From Bacteroidales bacterium (GTDB lineage Bacteria > Bacteroidota > Bacteroidia > Bacteroidales > UBA932), in NCBI GenBank assembly GCA_016287075.1, contig JAEEVC010000013.1, positions 20,007 through 84,006 on the forward strand: DNA of 64,000 nucleotides, in the 5' to 3' direction. The notes under the pieces were generated by a model. The model was not told the origin of the DNA, did no database searches, and saw only the letters and a program-made list of their open reading frames with translations. Within the stretch, counting starts at the first letter, position 1, and each line of letters begins with the position of its first letter. Positions 10,769-19,215 of the stretch are shown piece by piece. The position numbers and the translations under genes were made by a program.

Positions 10769-13700
10769 TTAGAGACCGATCTTGAGGGTCATGGTGAACT
10801 GTTTCGGGACCGGGACGGCGACGCCGCCGGTGTTGAAGAATTCCGGATCCTGCCCGTTGAGCTTCTTGTCGGCATAGAGCAGGAAGAGGTTGGTCGCCTG
10901 GACCTTGAGGGAGAGGGAACCCAGCCGGATGGCTTCCGCCCACTTCTTCGGGAAATCATAGCCGAGGGAGAGTTCCTTCAGGCGGATGAAGTCGCCGCGC
11001 GCGATGCGGGCGGTCGAGTAGTTGTAGGCGTTGTAGGCGAAGGCCAGTTCCGTGTTGTTCCGGTTCTGGACCATACTGGCGATGACGGGAACGTCGGTGA
11101 CGGCTTCGTCGCCCGGGACCACCCAGCGGTTGTTGAATTCCTTCGGCATGGAGTCGAGGTCGTTGTAGGTGTTGCTGAAGACCGGGTCGAGCCGGATGAC
11201 GTTTCCGAAGGAATAGGTGAGGAACACATTGAGGCGCAGGCCCTTCCAGGTGAAGATGTTGCCGAGGGAACCGTAGTCGGTCGGATCGGCGCTGCCGGAA
11301 TACTCGAGGAACTTGAGCTTCTCCGGGTCGGATTCCTGGAAATAGACGCCGGACACGGAGACGTCTCCCTCCTGGTCGAGGAAGGTGGGAAGGCCTTCGT
11401 TGTTCAGGCCGCGGAACGGAATCGAGAAGATGCCGCGGACCGGGTAGCCCTCCTGGGCGAAACCGGTGGCTGCGACCAGGTCGATCACGCGCATGGCGGT
11501 CTTCAGGTTGGTGACCATGTTCTGGGCGTGCGAGTAGATGAGGTTCGTCGTCCAGTTGAAGTCCCGCGTCTTGATGTTGGTGGTGGTGAGGCTCAGCTCA
11601 TAGCCGCCCGAGCGCATCGAGGCGATGTTGCCGAACTTCTGGACCTCGCCGCCGACACCCTGCGTGTTGATGACGCCGATGAGGTCGAAGTTGTTGCGGG
11701 CGTACCAGTCGAAGGTGAGGTTGATCCGGTTGTTGGCGAAGCCCATCTCCGCGCCGATGTTCAGCTCGTTCTTCTTCTCGTAGGTCAGCTCGCCGTTGGC
11801 CAGCTGGGCGATGGAAAGGGCGGACTCGCGGGCGTCGGAGAAGGGACGCCAGGGCGTCTCGCTGTAAATGACGACGCTGGAGTTGGTCACGGAGGACGGT
11901 CCGCGGTCGGCGGTCAGCGAATAGGAGGCCTTGAGGCTCATGTGGGAGATGGCCGGATAGAGCGGCTTCATGAAGTCCTCGTCGCTGATGTTCCAGGCGC
12001 CGGAGACGTTCCAGGTCGGGAGCCAGCGGGACTGGCGGGACTTGCCGAGCTTGTTCGTGCCCTCGTAGCGGATGGTGCCGTTAAAGACGTATTTGCCTTT
12101 GTACGAATAGGTTCCGTTGGCAAAGAAGGCGGCACTCCGGTCGAAGGTGTTGATGACCGAATAGTAGTTGGCATTCTGCTCCGAGTTCTGCTTGAAGAAG
12201 CGGTAGTCGAAGTTGGGAATCTCGCCCATCCCGTACTGGAGGCCGACGCCGCGGAACCAGGTGCTGTGGCGGTCGATGCTGTTGATTTCCGTACCGCCGA
12301 AGAGGTTCACGATGTGGGATTCGGCGAAAGTCTTGGAGAAGTTCGCCGTCGCGCGGAAGTCGTAGCCGAGCATCGAGTTTTCCGTGCGCTCATAGATACC
12401 GCCGACGGGGATGACGGAGACCGGAAGGGCATAGGGGTTGTCCGGATCCTGGTACAGGAACGGGTTGGCGCCCCGGATGTAGGAAGTGCCCATCATCCGG
12501 TAGGCCTGGGACTGGTTGGAGTCGTCGAGGATGTGGTGTTCCTGCGAGGAAGAGGTGTACTTGGCCGCACCCAGCGCACTGAGTTCCAGGGACGGGAAGG
12601 GCTTGTACTTGAGTTCTCCCTGGATACGGAAGTCCGTGATATTGAGGTCGATGTAGTTATTGTCGAGCTCATGGACGATGTTGAAGGGAGCGTAGTTCCG
12701 GGTGTAGAATTCCTTCGGGTCCAGCGCGCGGGAGGTGTTCAGCGCGTAGGAATACGGGTTGATGTCGAAGTCACGCTTCACCTCGCCGAAGACCGGGTCG
12801 ATCTCGCTCGACAGGGTGCCGGGCGCGCGCTGCTTGCGGTACGAGGCGTTGCTGATCATGTTGAAACTCAGCTTCTCGGACAACTTGTAGGTCGTGTTGA
12901 GGTTGGCCGTGTACCGGCGGACGGAACTCTGCATGGTCCAGCCCGGGTCTTCCATCACGGAGAGGGAGGCGTAGTAGTTGCCCTTGTCCGTGCCGCCGGA
13001 GGTGCTGATGGAATGGTTGTGCTGCATCGCGTTGGAGAAGAGCAGGTCGAACCAGTCCGTATTGCGGTACTCCGCGGCGCGCAGGTAGGCGGCCTTGGCG
13101 GCGTCCGTGTTGGCGAGCTTGAACTGGCCGGTGGCCGGGTCGTACTCGCTGATCAGCTGGAACATCTTGCCGTAGATACCGCTGTTCATGTTGTTGGCGG
13201 TCTCCGCGTAGTTGAGGTAACCCTTCTGCTGCAGTTCCTGGTAGATGGACATCTGGTCCTGGGAGTTCATGATGTTGAAGGTGGAGTACAGCGGCTTGAG
13301 GCGGACGGTGTATTCGCCCGTGTAGCTGATGTGGCTCTGGCCGGCCTTGCCCTTCTTCGTCGTGATGACGATGACGCCAGCCATTGCGCGCGCGCCATAT
13401 ATTGAGGTAGCCGAACCGTCCTTCAGGATGTCGAAGGATTCGATGTCGTCGGAGTTGAGACCCGCGATGGCCGAACTGATGAGGGTGGTGGCATCACCGG
13501 AGGACAGGTCGTCCGCGCTGACGTCCACGACATCTTCCATGATGACCCCGTCCACGACCCACAGCGGCTTGGAGGAGCCGTAGATGGACGTGGCGCCGCG
13601 GACGCGGATCTTCGGGGCGGTGCCGAACGTTCCGGACACGTTCTGGACGGAAACGCCGGCCGCCTGTCCCTCGAGGGAGCGGCTGATGTCCGCCAGGCCG

Positions 13701-14098
13701 GAAAGCTTTGCCTTGTCTGCATCGACCTTCGTCGTGGAGCCGGTCATGAGCCGGCGGTCCACCTGCTGCATACCGGTCGCAACCGCCGCATCCAGCACTT
13801 CCGCGTCGTCTTCCAGGACGAATTTGATCACGTCCGCGACGGCCTTCCGGCCGTCCTTGTAGCCGAGGCTGGAGGCAATGATGAATTTGGCGCTGGCGGG
13901 TACGCCGTGCAGGGTGAAGTTGCCGTCCAGGTCGGTCTGGGTGCCGACGGACTTGTTCCCTTCCACGTACACGGCCGCCATGATGACCGGTTCTCCCTTG
14001 GTGTCGACGACCTGTCCCGTGATCGTCCGGTTCTGGGCCAGGACGGCGGCGGGGAAGGCGAGCAGGCAGAGGAGAAAAACGATAAATCTTGATCTCAT
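10769..14098 (-). CDS. SusC/RagA-like TonB-linked outer-membrane transporter
   Basis: 1109 residues. Domains in order: signal peptide ending VLAQ, CarboxypepD_reg-like domain (about 22-105, ITGQVVDTKGEPV to FVLEDD), TonB plug (about 110-250 with LEGQAAGVSVQ, IRVRGATSI and ILKDGSATSIYGARAMAGVI) and a 22-strand-type barrel ending FTMTLKIGL. It imports oligomeric nutrients using TonB energy with the SusD partner. It is the first gene of a seven-gene minus-strand operon whose other members (metallopeptidase, subtilisin) suggest peptide uptake. Transcription probably starts near 14155, in the minus-strand half of the mirrored promoter modules. Confidence 0.95.
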   Translation of the reverse strand: MRSRFIVFLLCLLAFPAAVLAQNRTITGQVVDTKGEPVIMAAVYVEGNKSVGTQTDLDGNFTLHGVPASAKFIIASSLGYKDGRKAVADVIKFVLEDDAEVLDAAVATGMQQVDRRLMTGSTTKVDADKAKLSGLADISRSLEGQAAGVSVQNVSGTFGTAPKIRVRGATSIYGSSKPLWVVDGVIMEDVVDVSADDLSSGDATTLISSAIAGLNSDDIESFDILKDGSATSIYGARAMAGVIVITTKKGKAGQSHISYTGEYTVRLKPLYSTFNIMNSQDQMSIYQELQQKGYLNYAETANNMNSGIYGKMFQLISEYDPATGQFKLANTDAAKAAYLRAAEYRNTDWFDLLFSNAMQHNHSISTSGGTDKGNYYASLSVMEDPGWTMQSSVRRYTANLNTTYKLSEKLSFNMISNASYRKQRAPGTLSSEIDPVFGEVKRDFDINPYSYALNTSRALDPKEFYTRNYAPFNIVHELDNNYIDLNITDFRIQGELKYKPFPSLELSALGAAKYTSSSQEHHILDDSNQSQAYRMMGTSYIRGANPFLYQDPDNPYALPVSVIPVGGIYERTENSMLGYDFRATANFSKTFAESHIVNLFGGTEINSIDRHSTWFRGVGLQYGMGEIPNFDYRFFKQNSEQNANYYSVINTFDRSAAFFANGTYSYKGKYVFNGTIRYEGTNKLGKSRQSRWLPTWNVSGAWNISDEDFMKPLYPAISHMSLKASYSLTADRGPSSVTNSSVVIYSETPWRPFSDARESALSIAQLANGELTYEKKNELNIGAEMGFANNRINLTFDWYARNNFDLIGVINTQGVGGEVQKFGNIASMRSGGYELSLTTTNIKTRDFNWTTNLIYSHAQNMVTNLKTAMRVIDLVAATGFAQEGYPVRGIFSIPFRGLNNEGLPTFLDQEGDVSVSGVYFQESDPEKLKFLEYSGSADPTDYGSLGNIFTWKGLRLNVFLTYSFGNVIRLDPVFSNTYNDLDSMPKEFNNRWVVPGDEAVTDVPVIASMVQNRNNTELAFAYNAYNYSTARIARGDFIRLKELSLGYDFPKKWAEAIRLGSLSLKVQATNLFLLYADKKLNGQDPEFFNTGGVAVPVPKQFTMTLKIGL

Positions 14099-14139
14099 TG
14101 GCCTAAAACCTTTATTTTCACTTTAAAAATTGACTTTTA

Positions 14140-14170
14140 GGGTGCACAAATGCAAGACTGCAAAGTTCGG
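14140..14170 (-). promoter_or_regulatory. Promoter/operator module for the SusCD operon
   Basis: On the minus strand this reads CCGAACTTTG, 11 bases, TTGTGCACCC, then 41 bases to the susC-like ATG. GAACTTTG differs by one base from the Bacteroidota -7 consensus TAnnTTTG. The GTGCAC core is a palindrome, so it could be an operator just downstream of the start site. The same two blocks occur in mirror orientation at 14273-14306. A T-rich tract lies immediately upstream, as is common at such promoters. Confidence 0.5.
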
Positions 14171-14272
14171 TTTTTTTTTGTAATTTTCCAAACGGACCGC
14201 CCCTTTAGGGGCCCTGGAATGCGATAAAATCAACATTTTTGGCGGATATTCTTGCAATTCAAGGAAGATTTC

Positions 14273-14306
14273 CCGAACTTTGCTGAACTTGTGCCATTGT
14301 GCACCC
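14273..14306 (+). promoter_or_regulatory. Mirrored promoter/operator module, plus strand
   Basis: Reads CCGAACTTTG, 14 bases, TTGTGCACCC on the plus strand and is the inverted counterpart of 14140-14170. It would drive the small peptide gene at 14353 and the lipoprotein at 14514. Sharing both blocks suggests that one regulator, or one sigma factor with a variant -7 box, controls both directions. Confidence 0.5.
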
Positions 14307-14352
14307 ATGGTAAAAACGCGGAAATACAAAAGGAAAAACGATATTTCGCAGT

Positions 14353-14493
14353 ATGAAAAAAGTGTATTTATCTCCTGATGTCCGGAAAGCGGACATCCTG
14401 GTAGAGTGGGATTTCCTGCTCTCTACGGTTGGAATCGGAGACGTTTCGGGCGAAGACCTGGAACAGCCGATTGAAGAAGACCCCTGGTCGTAA
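14353..14493 (+). CDS. Small acidic-tailed peptide, MKKxYLxP family member 1
   Basis: 46 residues. It starts MKKVYLSPDVRK, has a central VEWDFLLSTVGIGD and ends with an acidic EQPIEEDPWS. It has no signal peptide or membrane segment. It aligns with a 40-residue product at 32563-32685 (MKKTYLTPLVRP, VDRAFCTST, acidic end) and more loosely with 38627-38794 (PERDFCDS, acidic end). All three lie just before a surface lipoprotein gene, here with a 20-base gap. Short MKKxYxxP proteins of unknown function are common in Bacteroidales genomes. The function is not known; a precursor peptide or a regulatory leader peptide is conceivable. Confidence 0.6.
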   Translation: MKKVYLSPDVRKADILVEWDFLLSTVGIGDVSGEDLEQPIEEDPWS

Positions 14494-14513
14494 TGGAAAT
14501 GTGCAACGCGTAA

Positions 14514-17500
14514 ATGAAAAGTATCATGAAGAAGTTCTTATACAGCGTCATCGCACTTTCCGCGATCTTTGCCGTCTCCTGCAGCAAGGAGGCCGACCTC
14601 GCCGTCCCCGGACGGACGAAAATGGTCCGTATCGACATTTCCAAGCTTCCCTCCCATTCGGAGACCCTCTGCGCCGACTTCGGCCCCGGTCTGACCCGTT
14701 CCGATTACAACGGCCGGACCTTCACCTGGCTCCAGCACGACAGCATCCTGGTCTGCGTGCAGTCCGAACCGGACGAGAACGATATGGTCAATTTCGGTTT
14801 CGCCAAGTTCGTCGCCCAGTCCGACGGTGCCTCCGTCGAATTCGTCGGTGATATCCCGAACGGCTACAACGTGACGGCTCCCGCCTTCTATCTGGCCGCC
14901 GGCGCCATAATCGACTACGGCACGGACGAAGACGACGTCTTCGACGGTACCTACTATGTCCAGATGCCGTCTTATACCGTCATGGACGGGGATTCCGAGA
15001 AGTACTACACCTCGGAGTCCGACAAGCCGCTGGCCAACATGCCGCTGCTCGGCACGGTCCAGGAGGACGGCACCCTCCGCTTCTCCTCGATGACCGGCGC
15101 CCTCAAGCTTTCCCTCACCGGCCTCGACCCGGCCGCCTCCATCATCCAGATCAGCAATTCGCAGAACAAGCTGACCGGTTTCTTCGAGGTGGCTGAGAAC
15201 GGCACGCTGACGATGGCCGGCGCCCGTCCCGGCACCTATACGATCGGCGAGCGCACCGCTGCCTATTCGAGCTACTACACGGCGATGGAAATCACGCCCG
15301 CGGCCGACCACAGCGCCGAGGTTTACCTCCCGCTGCCCGTCGGCACCCTGCCCGCCGGCACGTCCCTGACGGTTTACGACGAGGACTTCAACGTCCTGTA
15401 CGAGCGCAGCTTCAAGAAAGCCGTCACCATCGCGCGCAATACCGTGACGGAAATCGCGTCCCTCGAGGCCGCCTACGACCTGCAGTCCATCGGTACCGGC
15501 CGCATCTACGACGACCTTCTCTGGTACTATTTCAACGGTGAACAGGAGTCTTCCGACTATGTCGATGTCGCCATCTCCTATGATGCGAGCACGAACAAAT
15601 ACTTCCTCGACAATCCGTACGGTGCTGCCGCGACCCATTTCTCCTATACCCCCGCCGGTGAGGTCGACGGACCTTCCAGCCAGCTGGTGATCGAAGTCCA
15701 GGACGGTGGTCTCGTCGATTTCGCGGACTACATGACCGGTTATTTCATGTCTGCATGGAACGACGGCCAGGGAGACGAGGTCGCCCTGACCCACCCGTAT
15801 TACTACAGCTCCAATTTCCCGGAGTACTATGCCGACTTCGGCCGTGGCAACAACTTCGTGGTCAAGTACGGCTCCGACGGCAAGACCCCGGCGAACATCA
15901 TCCTCTCCCCGGTTTACAGCGCCGTCGTCTCCAGCAACTGGACGGGCGAAAACTTCATCTGGTCCAACCCGATCCAGATCCTCTTCCCGGGTGCCAGCCC
16001 CGTTGACATCAATGCGGCCATCACCTACAAGGGCATCGCCAACGAAACCAACCCCAACGCCGCGACCGCCAATGTCTCCGTGACCCTCGGCGCCGACGTG
16101 GCTTCGGTCCGGCTGGTGATCGCCGCCGACGAGGAAGCTGCCGAGGCCGCCTTCGCCGCCGGCACCGGCGTCACGACGCTGAGCGCCTCCGGCAACGCCG
16201 TGGTCAGCCTTCCGGCCAACGCGCCGTCCGGCTCCTACACCGTCTTCGGCAAGCTGACCCTTGCCTCCGGCCTCAACCAGTCCCTGAATGTGATCGCCCG
16301 GTCCGATGCCTTCAACTACGAGAACATCTCCGAGTATGTCTCCGTGGGTACGGGCTACTTCGTCGATGTGCTGGTCTGGTACCACATGCAGGGTCAGAGC
16401 GAGGATGCGACGATGAACTTCATCGACGTGCCTGTCTATAAGCACCAGACGGAGAAGAAGTACCTCATCGTCGATCCGTACGGCGCCGCCAAGACGGCGT
16501 TCGGCTACACCCCGGCCGGTACGGTCAGCGGACCGGACAAGAACCTGGTCCTGACCGTGGACGAGAACGACCGCGTCTCCTATCCGGAGTTCTTCCGCAC
16601 GGGCGTGTACATGGCAGACTGGAACAGCGGCAACGGAGATGAACTCTGCATCACTCCTCCGTACTACTACAGTTCCAACTATCCGTCCTATTACGACTAC
16701 TTCGGCTATGGCAACAACTTCGTCGCCAAGTACGATGCGGACGGCATGCCGACCGACATCATCCTCTCCCCGGTCTACCAGGCCTACGTTTCCAATAACT
16801 GGTACGGCGATTCCTATATCTGGAGCAACTTCATCGAGATCCTCATCGGCGAAGATAGCCAGCCGTCCGACCTGTCCTGCAGCGTGGCCATGAACTCGGT
16901 CAACGGTTCCAACCCGGCCCAGGCCACGGCGTCCGTGAGCGTCACCCTCGGCGAGGATGTCGCATCGATCGATGTCGTCGTCGCCGCCAATGAGGCGCAG
17001 GCCCGTGAAATGATCGAGGGCGGCCAGGCGGCCAACGCGACGGCGACCGGCACGGTCACGGCCAACTTCCCGGCGGATGCGCCGAGCGGTGAATATGCCG
17101 TGTATGGTCTCTCGCATGCGAAAGAGGGCTTCACCGCCGCCGCCGACCTGATGTGGACAACGGACGTCTTCGACTATTTCCGCGATGACGAGGACTTCGG
17201 CTATGTGCCCGAGGACTTCGCCGGCATCTACACGGTCAACAACGACTATTACTTCAACGGCTGGCAGCCGTACCTTGACACGACGCTGGAAATCCAGGTT
17301 TCCGACGACGAGGAGACCGGTGACATCATGATCACCTCCTTCTGCCCGGAAATCTTCACCATCGTCAACAGAAGGGTTGCCAGCGGCCGTTGGACCAAGA
17401 AGACCGTCTATATCTGGTCGGATACCCGCACGGGCCTCATCTCGATCCCGTACGAAGCTGTGTTCTATTCAAACACCCGTGCCGGTAACTGGACGATCAC

Positions 17501-17798
17501 CGACCTGGACACCCAGTCCACCGGTATCGACCTCCGGCTGATGCCTTCCGGCGATATCCTCATGAAGAAGATGCCGCTGTTCATGTGCGGCAACTACTGG
17601 TGGGCCCTGGATGCGCCGGTGACCTTCGTCAAGCAGGGCGCCCATGCCCCTGCCCAGACCCGTTCCGCGCTCGAGCCGGAGCAGCTGACGCGGCATGCCG
17701 TCAAGATGGCCCGCAAGGACGTCAAGCAGGTCCGCTGGACCTACGGCCGCGTTACCCGCAACGCCAATGGCGCCAAGCGTTCGGACAGCGAGCGGTAA
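14514..17798 (+). CDS. Large surface lipoprotein with two tandem ~285-residue repeats
   Basis: 1094 residues, lipobox FAVSC then SKEAD, an acidic start typical of surface lipoproteins. Residues about 30-310 resemble a fimbrillin-like domain (FTWLQHDSILV, SSMTGALKLSLTGL). Two long repeats follow. The first begins near 326 with GTGRIYDDLLWYYFNG and the second near 611 with GTGYFVDVLVWYHMQG; each contains DPYGAA or NPYGAA, YYYSSN(F/Y)P, GNNFV(V/A)KY, IILSPVY and a closing ATA(N/S)VSVTLG(A/E)DVAS(V/I) strand. A partial third unit (YFNGWQPYL) is near 915. No catalytic motif is recognised. It follows the small peptide gene by 20 bases. The likely role is binding or adhesion; convergent terminator hairpins follow. 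Confidence 0.8.
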   Translation: MKSIMKKFLYSVIALSAIFAVSCSKEADLAVPGRTKMVRIDISKLPSHSETLCADFGPGLTRSDYNGRTFTWLQHDSILVCVQSEPDENDMVNFGFAKFVAQSDGASVEFVGDIPNGYNVTAPAFYLAAGAIIDYGTDEDDVFDGTYYVQMPSYTVMDGDSEKYYTSESDKPLANMPLLGTVQEDGTLRFSSMTGALKLSLTGLDPAASIIQISNSQNKLTGFFEVAENGTLTMAGARPGTYTIGERTAAYSSYYTAMEITPAADHSAEVYLPLPVGTLPAGTSLTVYDEDFNVLYERSFKKAVTIARNTVTEIASLEAAYDLQSIGTGRIYDDLLWYYFNGEQESSDYVDVAISYDASTNKYFLDNPYGAAATHFSYTPAGEVDGPSSQLVIEVQDGGLVDFADYMTGYFMSAWNDGQGDEVALTHPYYYSSNFPEYYADFGRGNNFVVKYGSDGKTPANIILSPVYSAVVSSNWTGENFIWSNPIQILFPGASPVDINAAITYKGIANETNPNAATANVSVTLGADVASVRLVIAADEEAAEAAFAAGTGVTTLSASGNAVVSLPANAPSGSYTVFGKLTLASGLNQSLNVIARSDAFNYENISEYVSVGTGYFVDVLVWYHMQGQSEDATMNFIDVPVYKHQTEKKYLIVDPYGAAKTAFGYTPAGTVSGPDKNLVLTVDENDRVSYPEFFRTGVYMADWNSGNGDELCITPPYYYSSNYPSYYDYFGYGNNFVAKYDADGMPTDIILSPVYQAYVSNNWYGDSYIWSNFIEILIGEDSQPSDLSCSVAMNSVNGSNPAQATASVSVTLGEDVASIDVVVAANEAQAREMIEGGQAANATATGTVTANFPADAPSGEYAVYGLSHAKEGFTAAADLMWTTDVFDYFRDDEDFGYVPEDFAGIYTVNNDYYFNGWQPYLDTTLEIQVSDDEETGDIMITSFCPEIFTIVNRRVASGRWTKKTVYIWSDTRTGLISIPYEAVFYSNTRAGNWTITDLDTQSTGIDLRLMPSGDILMKKMPLFMCGNYWWALDAPVTFVKQGAHAPAQTRSALEPEQLTRHAVKMARKDVKQVRWTYGRVTRNANGAKRSDSER

Positions 17799-17820
17799 AC
17801 GCAGTCTTCGACCCTGTATG

Positions 17821-17855
17821 GAGAGGGCGGCCCGGCAAGGGTCGCCCTCTCTCTT
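17821..17855. terminator. Hairpin terminator between convergent genes
   Basis: Arms 17821-17829 (GAGAGGGCG) and 17843-17851 (CGCCCTCTC) are perfect complements around a GC-rich loop, followed by CTTGTAA. It lies 22 bases after the lipoprotein stop and 26 bases from the stop of the minus-strand aldo/keto reductase gene, so it may act in both directions. Confidence 0.75.
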
Positions 17856-17877
17856 GTAACCGGCTGGCTGTGAGGCG

Positions 17878-19215
17878 CTACAGGGTGTCCTGTTTCAACT
17901 TCTCGATGTAGCGGTTGATGCGCTGGAGCTCGCGGGGGATGGGGATGCTCTGCGGGCAGTGCGACAGGCATTCGCCGCAGGAGATGCAGTGATCGGCCTG
18001 GCGCAGGGTCGGGATGGCCCGGTCGTAGCTGACCAGATAGGCCCGCTTGAGCCGGCGGTAGTCCTTCTGCTCCCGGGAGGCGGCGAAGGTGCCGTCGGTG
18101 ATGGCCTCGTTGTAGTGCCGGAAGATGCCGGGGATGTCGATGCCCCAGGGGCAGGGCATGCAGTATTTGCAGTCCGTGCAGTTCACCATCGGGTATTCCT
18201 TCATCAGCACGGCCATCTCTTCCATGAAGGCGAGTTCTTCCTCCGACATGGGCTGGAAGTTGCTGAAGGTCTTGCAGTTCTCGATGATGGGGTCCATCGT
18301 GCTCATGCCGCTGAGGATGACCTGGACGCCGGGATGGGACCCGACGAAGCGGAAGGCCCAGGCGGCGGGCGAAATATCCGGTTCCCGCTCCTTCATCCGG
18401 GTGGCGACGGCCTCGGGAACATTCGCGAGGCGGCCGCCGAGGAGCGGCTCCATGACCATGACCGGCAGTCCGCGCTTCTCGAGTTCGGTGTAGAGGTAGT
18501 CGGCGTTGGTGTTGCGCTTCGGGTCGGCGTGGGTCCAGTCGACATAGTTCATCTCGATCATCACGAAATCCCAGACGAGGGTCCCTTCGTCGTGCCATTT
18601 CATGAAGGAGTCGAAGGCCTCCCTGTTGCCGTGGAAGGAGAAGCCGAGGTTGCGGATCCGGCCGGCCTTCTTCTCTTCCTGGAGGAAGGGGAGCATGCCG
18701 TTGTCGACATAGCGCTGGTTGAAGGCCTCGACGCCTCCGCGGCCGATGGCGTGGAAGAGGTAGTAGTCGAAATAGTCCGTCTGCAGGTCGCGGAAGGACT
18801 CCGCATACATCCTTTTCGAGGCCTCCGGCGAGGTGTCGCCGAAATTGGAAAGCTTGGTGGCGAGGTAATAGGAATCCCGCGGATAGCGGCTCAGGGCGAT
18901 GCCCGCGGCCCGTTCCGACTGCCCCTGCAGGTAGGCGGGGGAGGTGTCGAAGTAATTGATACCGTGGGCCATCGCATAGTCCACCATTTCATTGACGGCT
19001 TCCTGGTCGATGATGTCCTTGCCGTCCGCATCCTTGATCATCGGCCAGCGCATGCAGCCGTAGCCGAGCAGGGAGGTGCGGTCCCCGTTGCGCGGATTGG
19101 TGCGGAGGACGACCTTGCCGTCGCCGGTCTCCGGGGCGCTCTTCCCGGGTGCGCATCCCGCCAGGGCGAGGGCGCTGCCGGCGCCCGTGATCTTGAGAAA
19201 CTGTCTTCTATCCAT
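17878..19215 (-). CDS. Tat-type aldo/keto reductase with C-terminal 4Fe-4S ferredoxin domain
   Basis: 445 residues. The N-terminus has a twin-arginine motif DRRQFLKITG and a lipobox-like LALAGC, so a periplasmic or membrane-tethered protein is expected. The barrel shows the AKR residues Asp and Tyr in YFDTSPAY, Lys in LATKLSNF and His in FHAIG. The C-terminal ferredoxin part carries CTDCKYCMPCPWGIDIP and CISCGECLSHCPQSIPIP. Such AKR-ferredoxin fusions are common in Bacteroidales and are probably electron-transfer oxidoreductases of unknown substrate. Its start overlaps the end of the upstream polyferredoxin gene by 8 bases, implying translational coupling. Confidence 0.9.
   Translation of the reverse strand: MDRRQFLKITGAGSALALAGCAPGKSAPETGDGKVVLRTNPRNGDRTSLLGYGCMRWPMIKDADGKDIIDQEAVNEMVDYAMAHGINYFDTSPAYLQGQSERAAGIALSRYPRDSYYLATKLSNFGDTSPEASKRMYAESFRDLQTDYFDYYLFHAIGRGGVEAFNQRYVDNGMLPFLQEEKKAGRIRNLGFSFHGNREAFDSFMKWHDEGTLVWDFVMIEMNYVDWTHADPKRNTNADYLYTELEKRGLPVMVMEPLLGGRLANVPEAVATRMKEREPDISPAAWAFRFVGSHPGVQVILSGMSTMDPIIENCKTFSNFQPMSEEELAFMEEMAVLMKEYPMVNCTDCKYCMPCPWGIDIPGIFRHYNEAITDGTFAASREQKDYRRLKRAYLVSYDRAIPTLRQADHCISCGECLSHCPQSIPIPRELQRINRYIEKLKQDTL

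Noticed and set aside
10766..13405. 879-codon plus-strand open frame over susC
   Set aside because: Shadow of the SusC-like gene on the opposite strand; rich in Gly/Val/Asp/Arg from reverse-complemented codons.
14123..14329. 68-residue minus-strand product in the divergent promoter region
   Set aside because: It overlaps both mirrored promoter modules and has no motif; the region is better explained as regulatory.
14538..17117. 859-codon minus-strand open frame
   Set aside because: Shadow of the duplicated-domain lipoprotein, which has a signal peptide and internal repeats at protein level.
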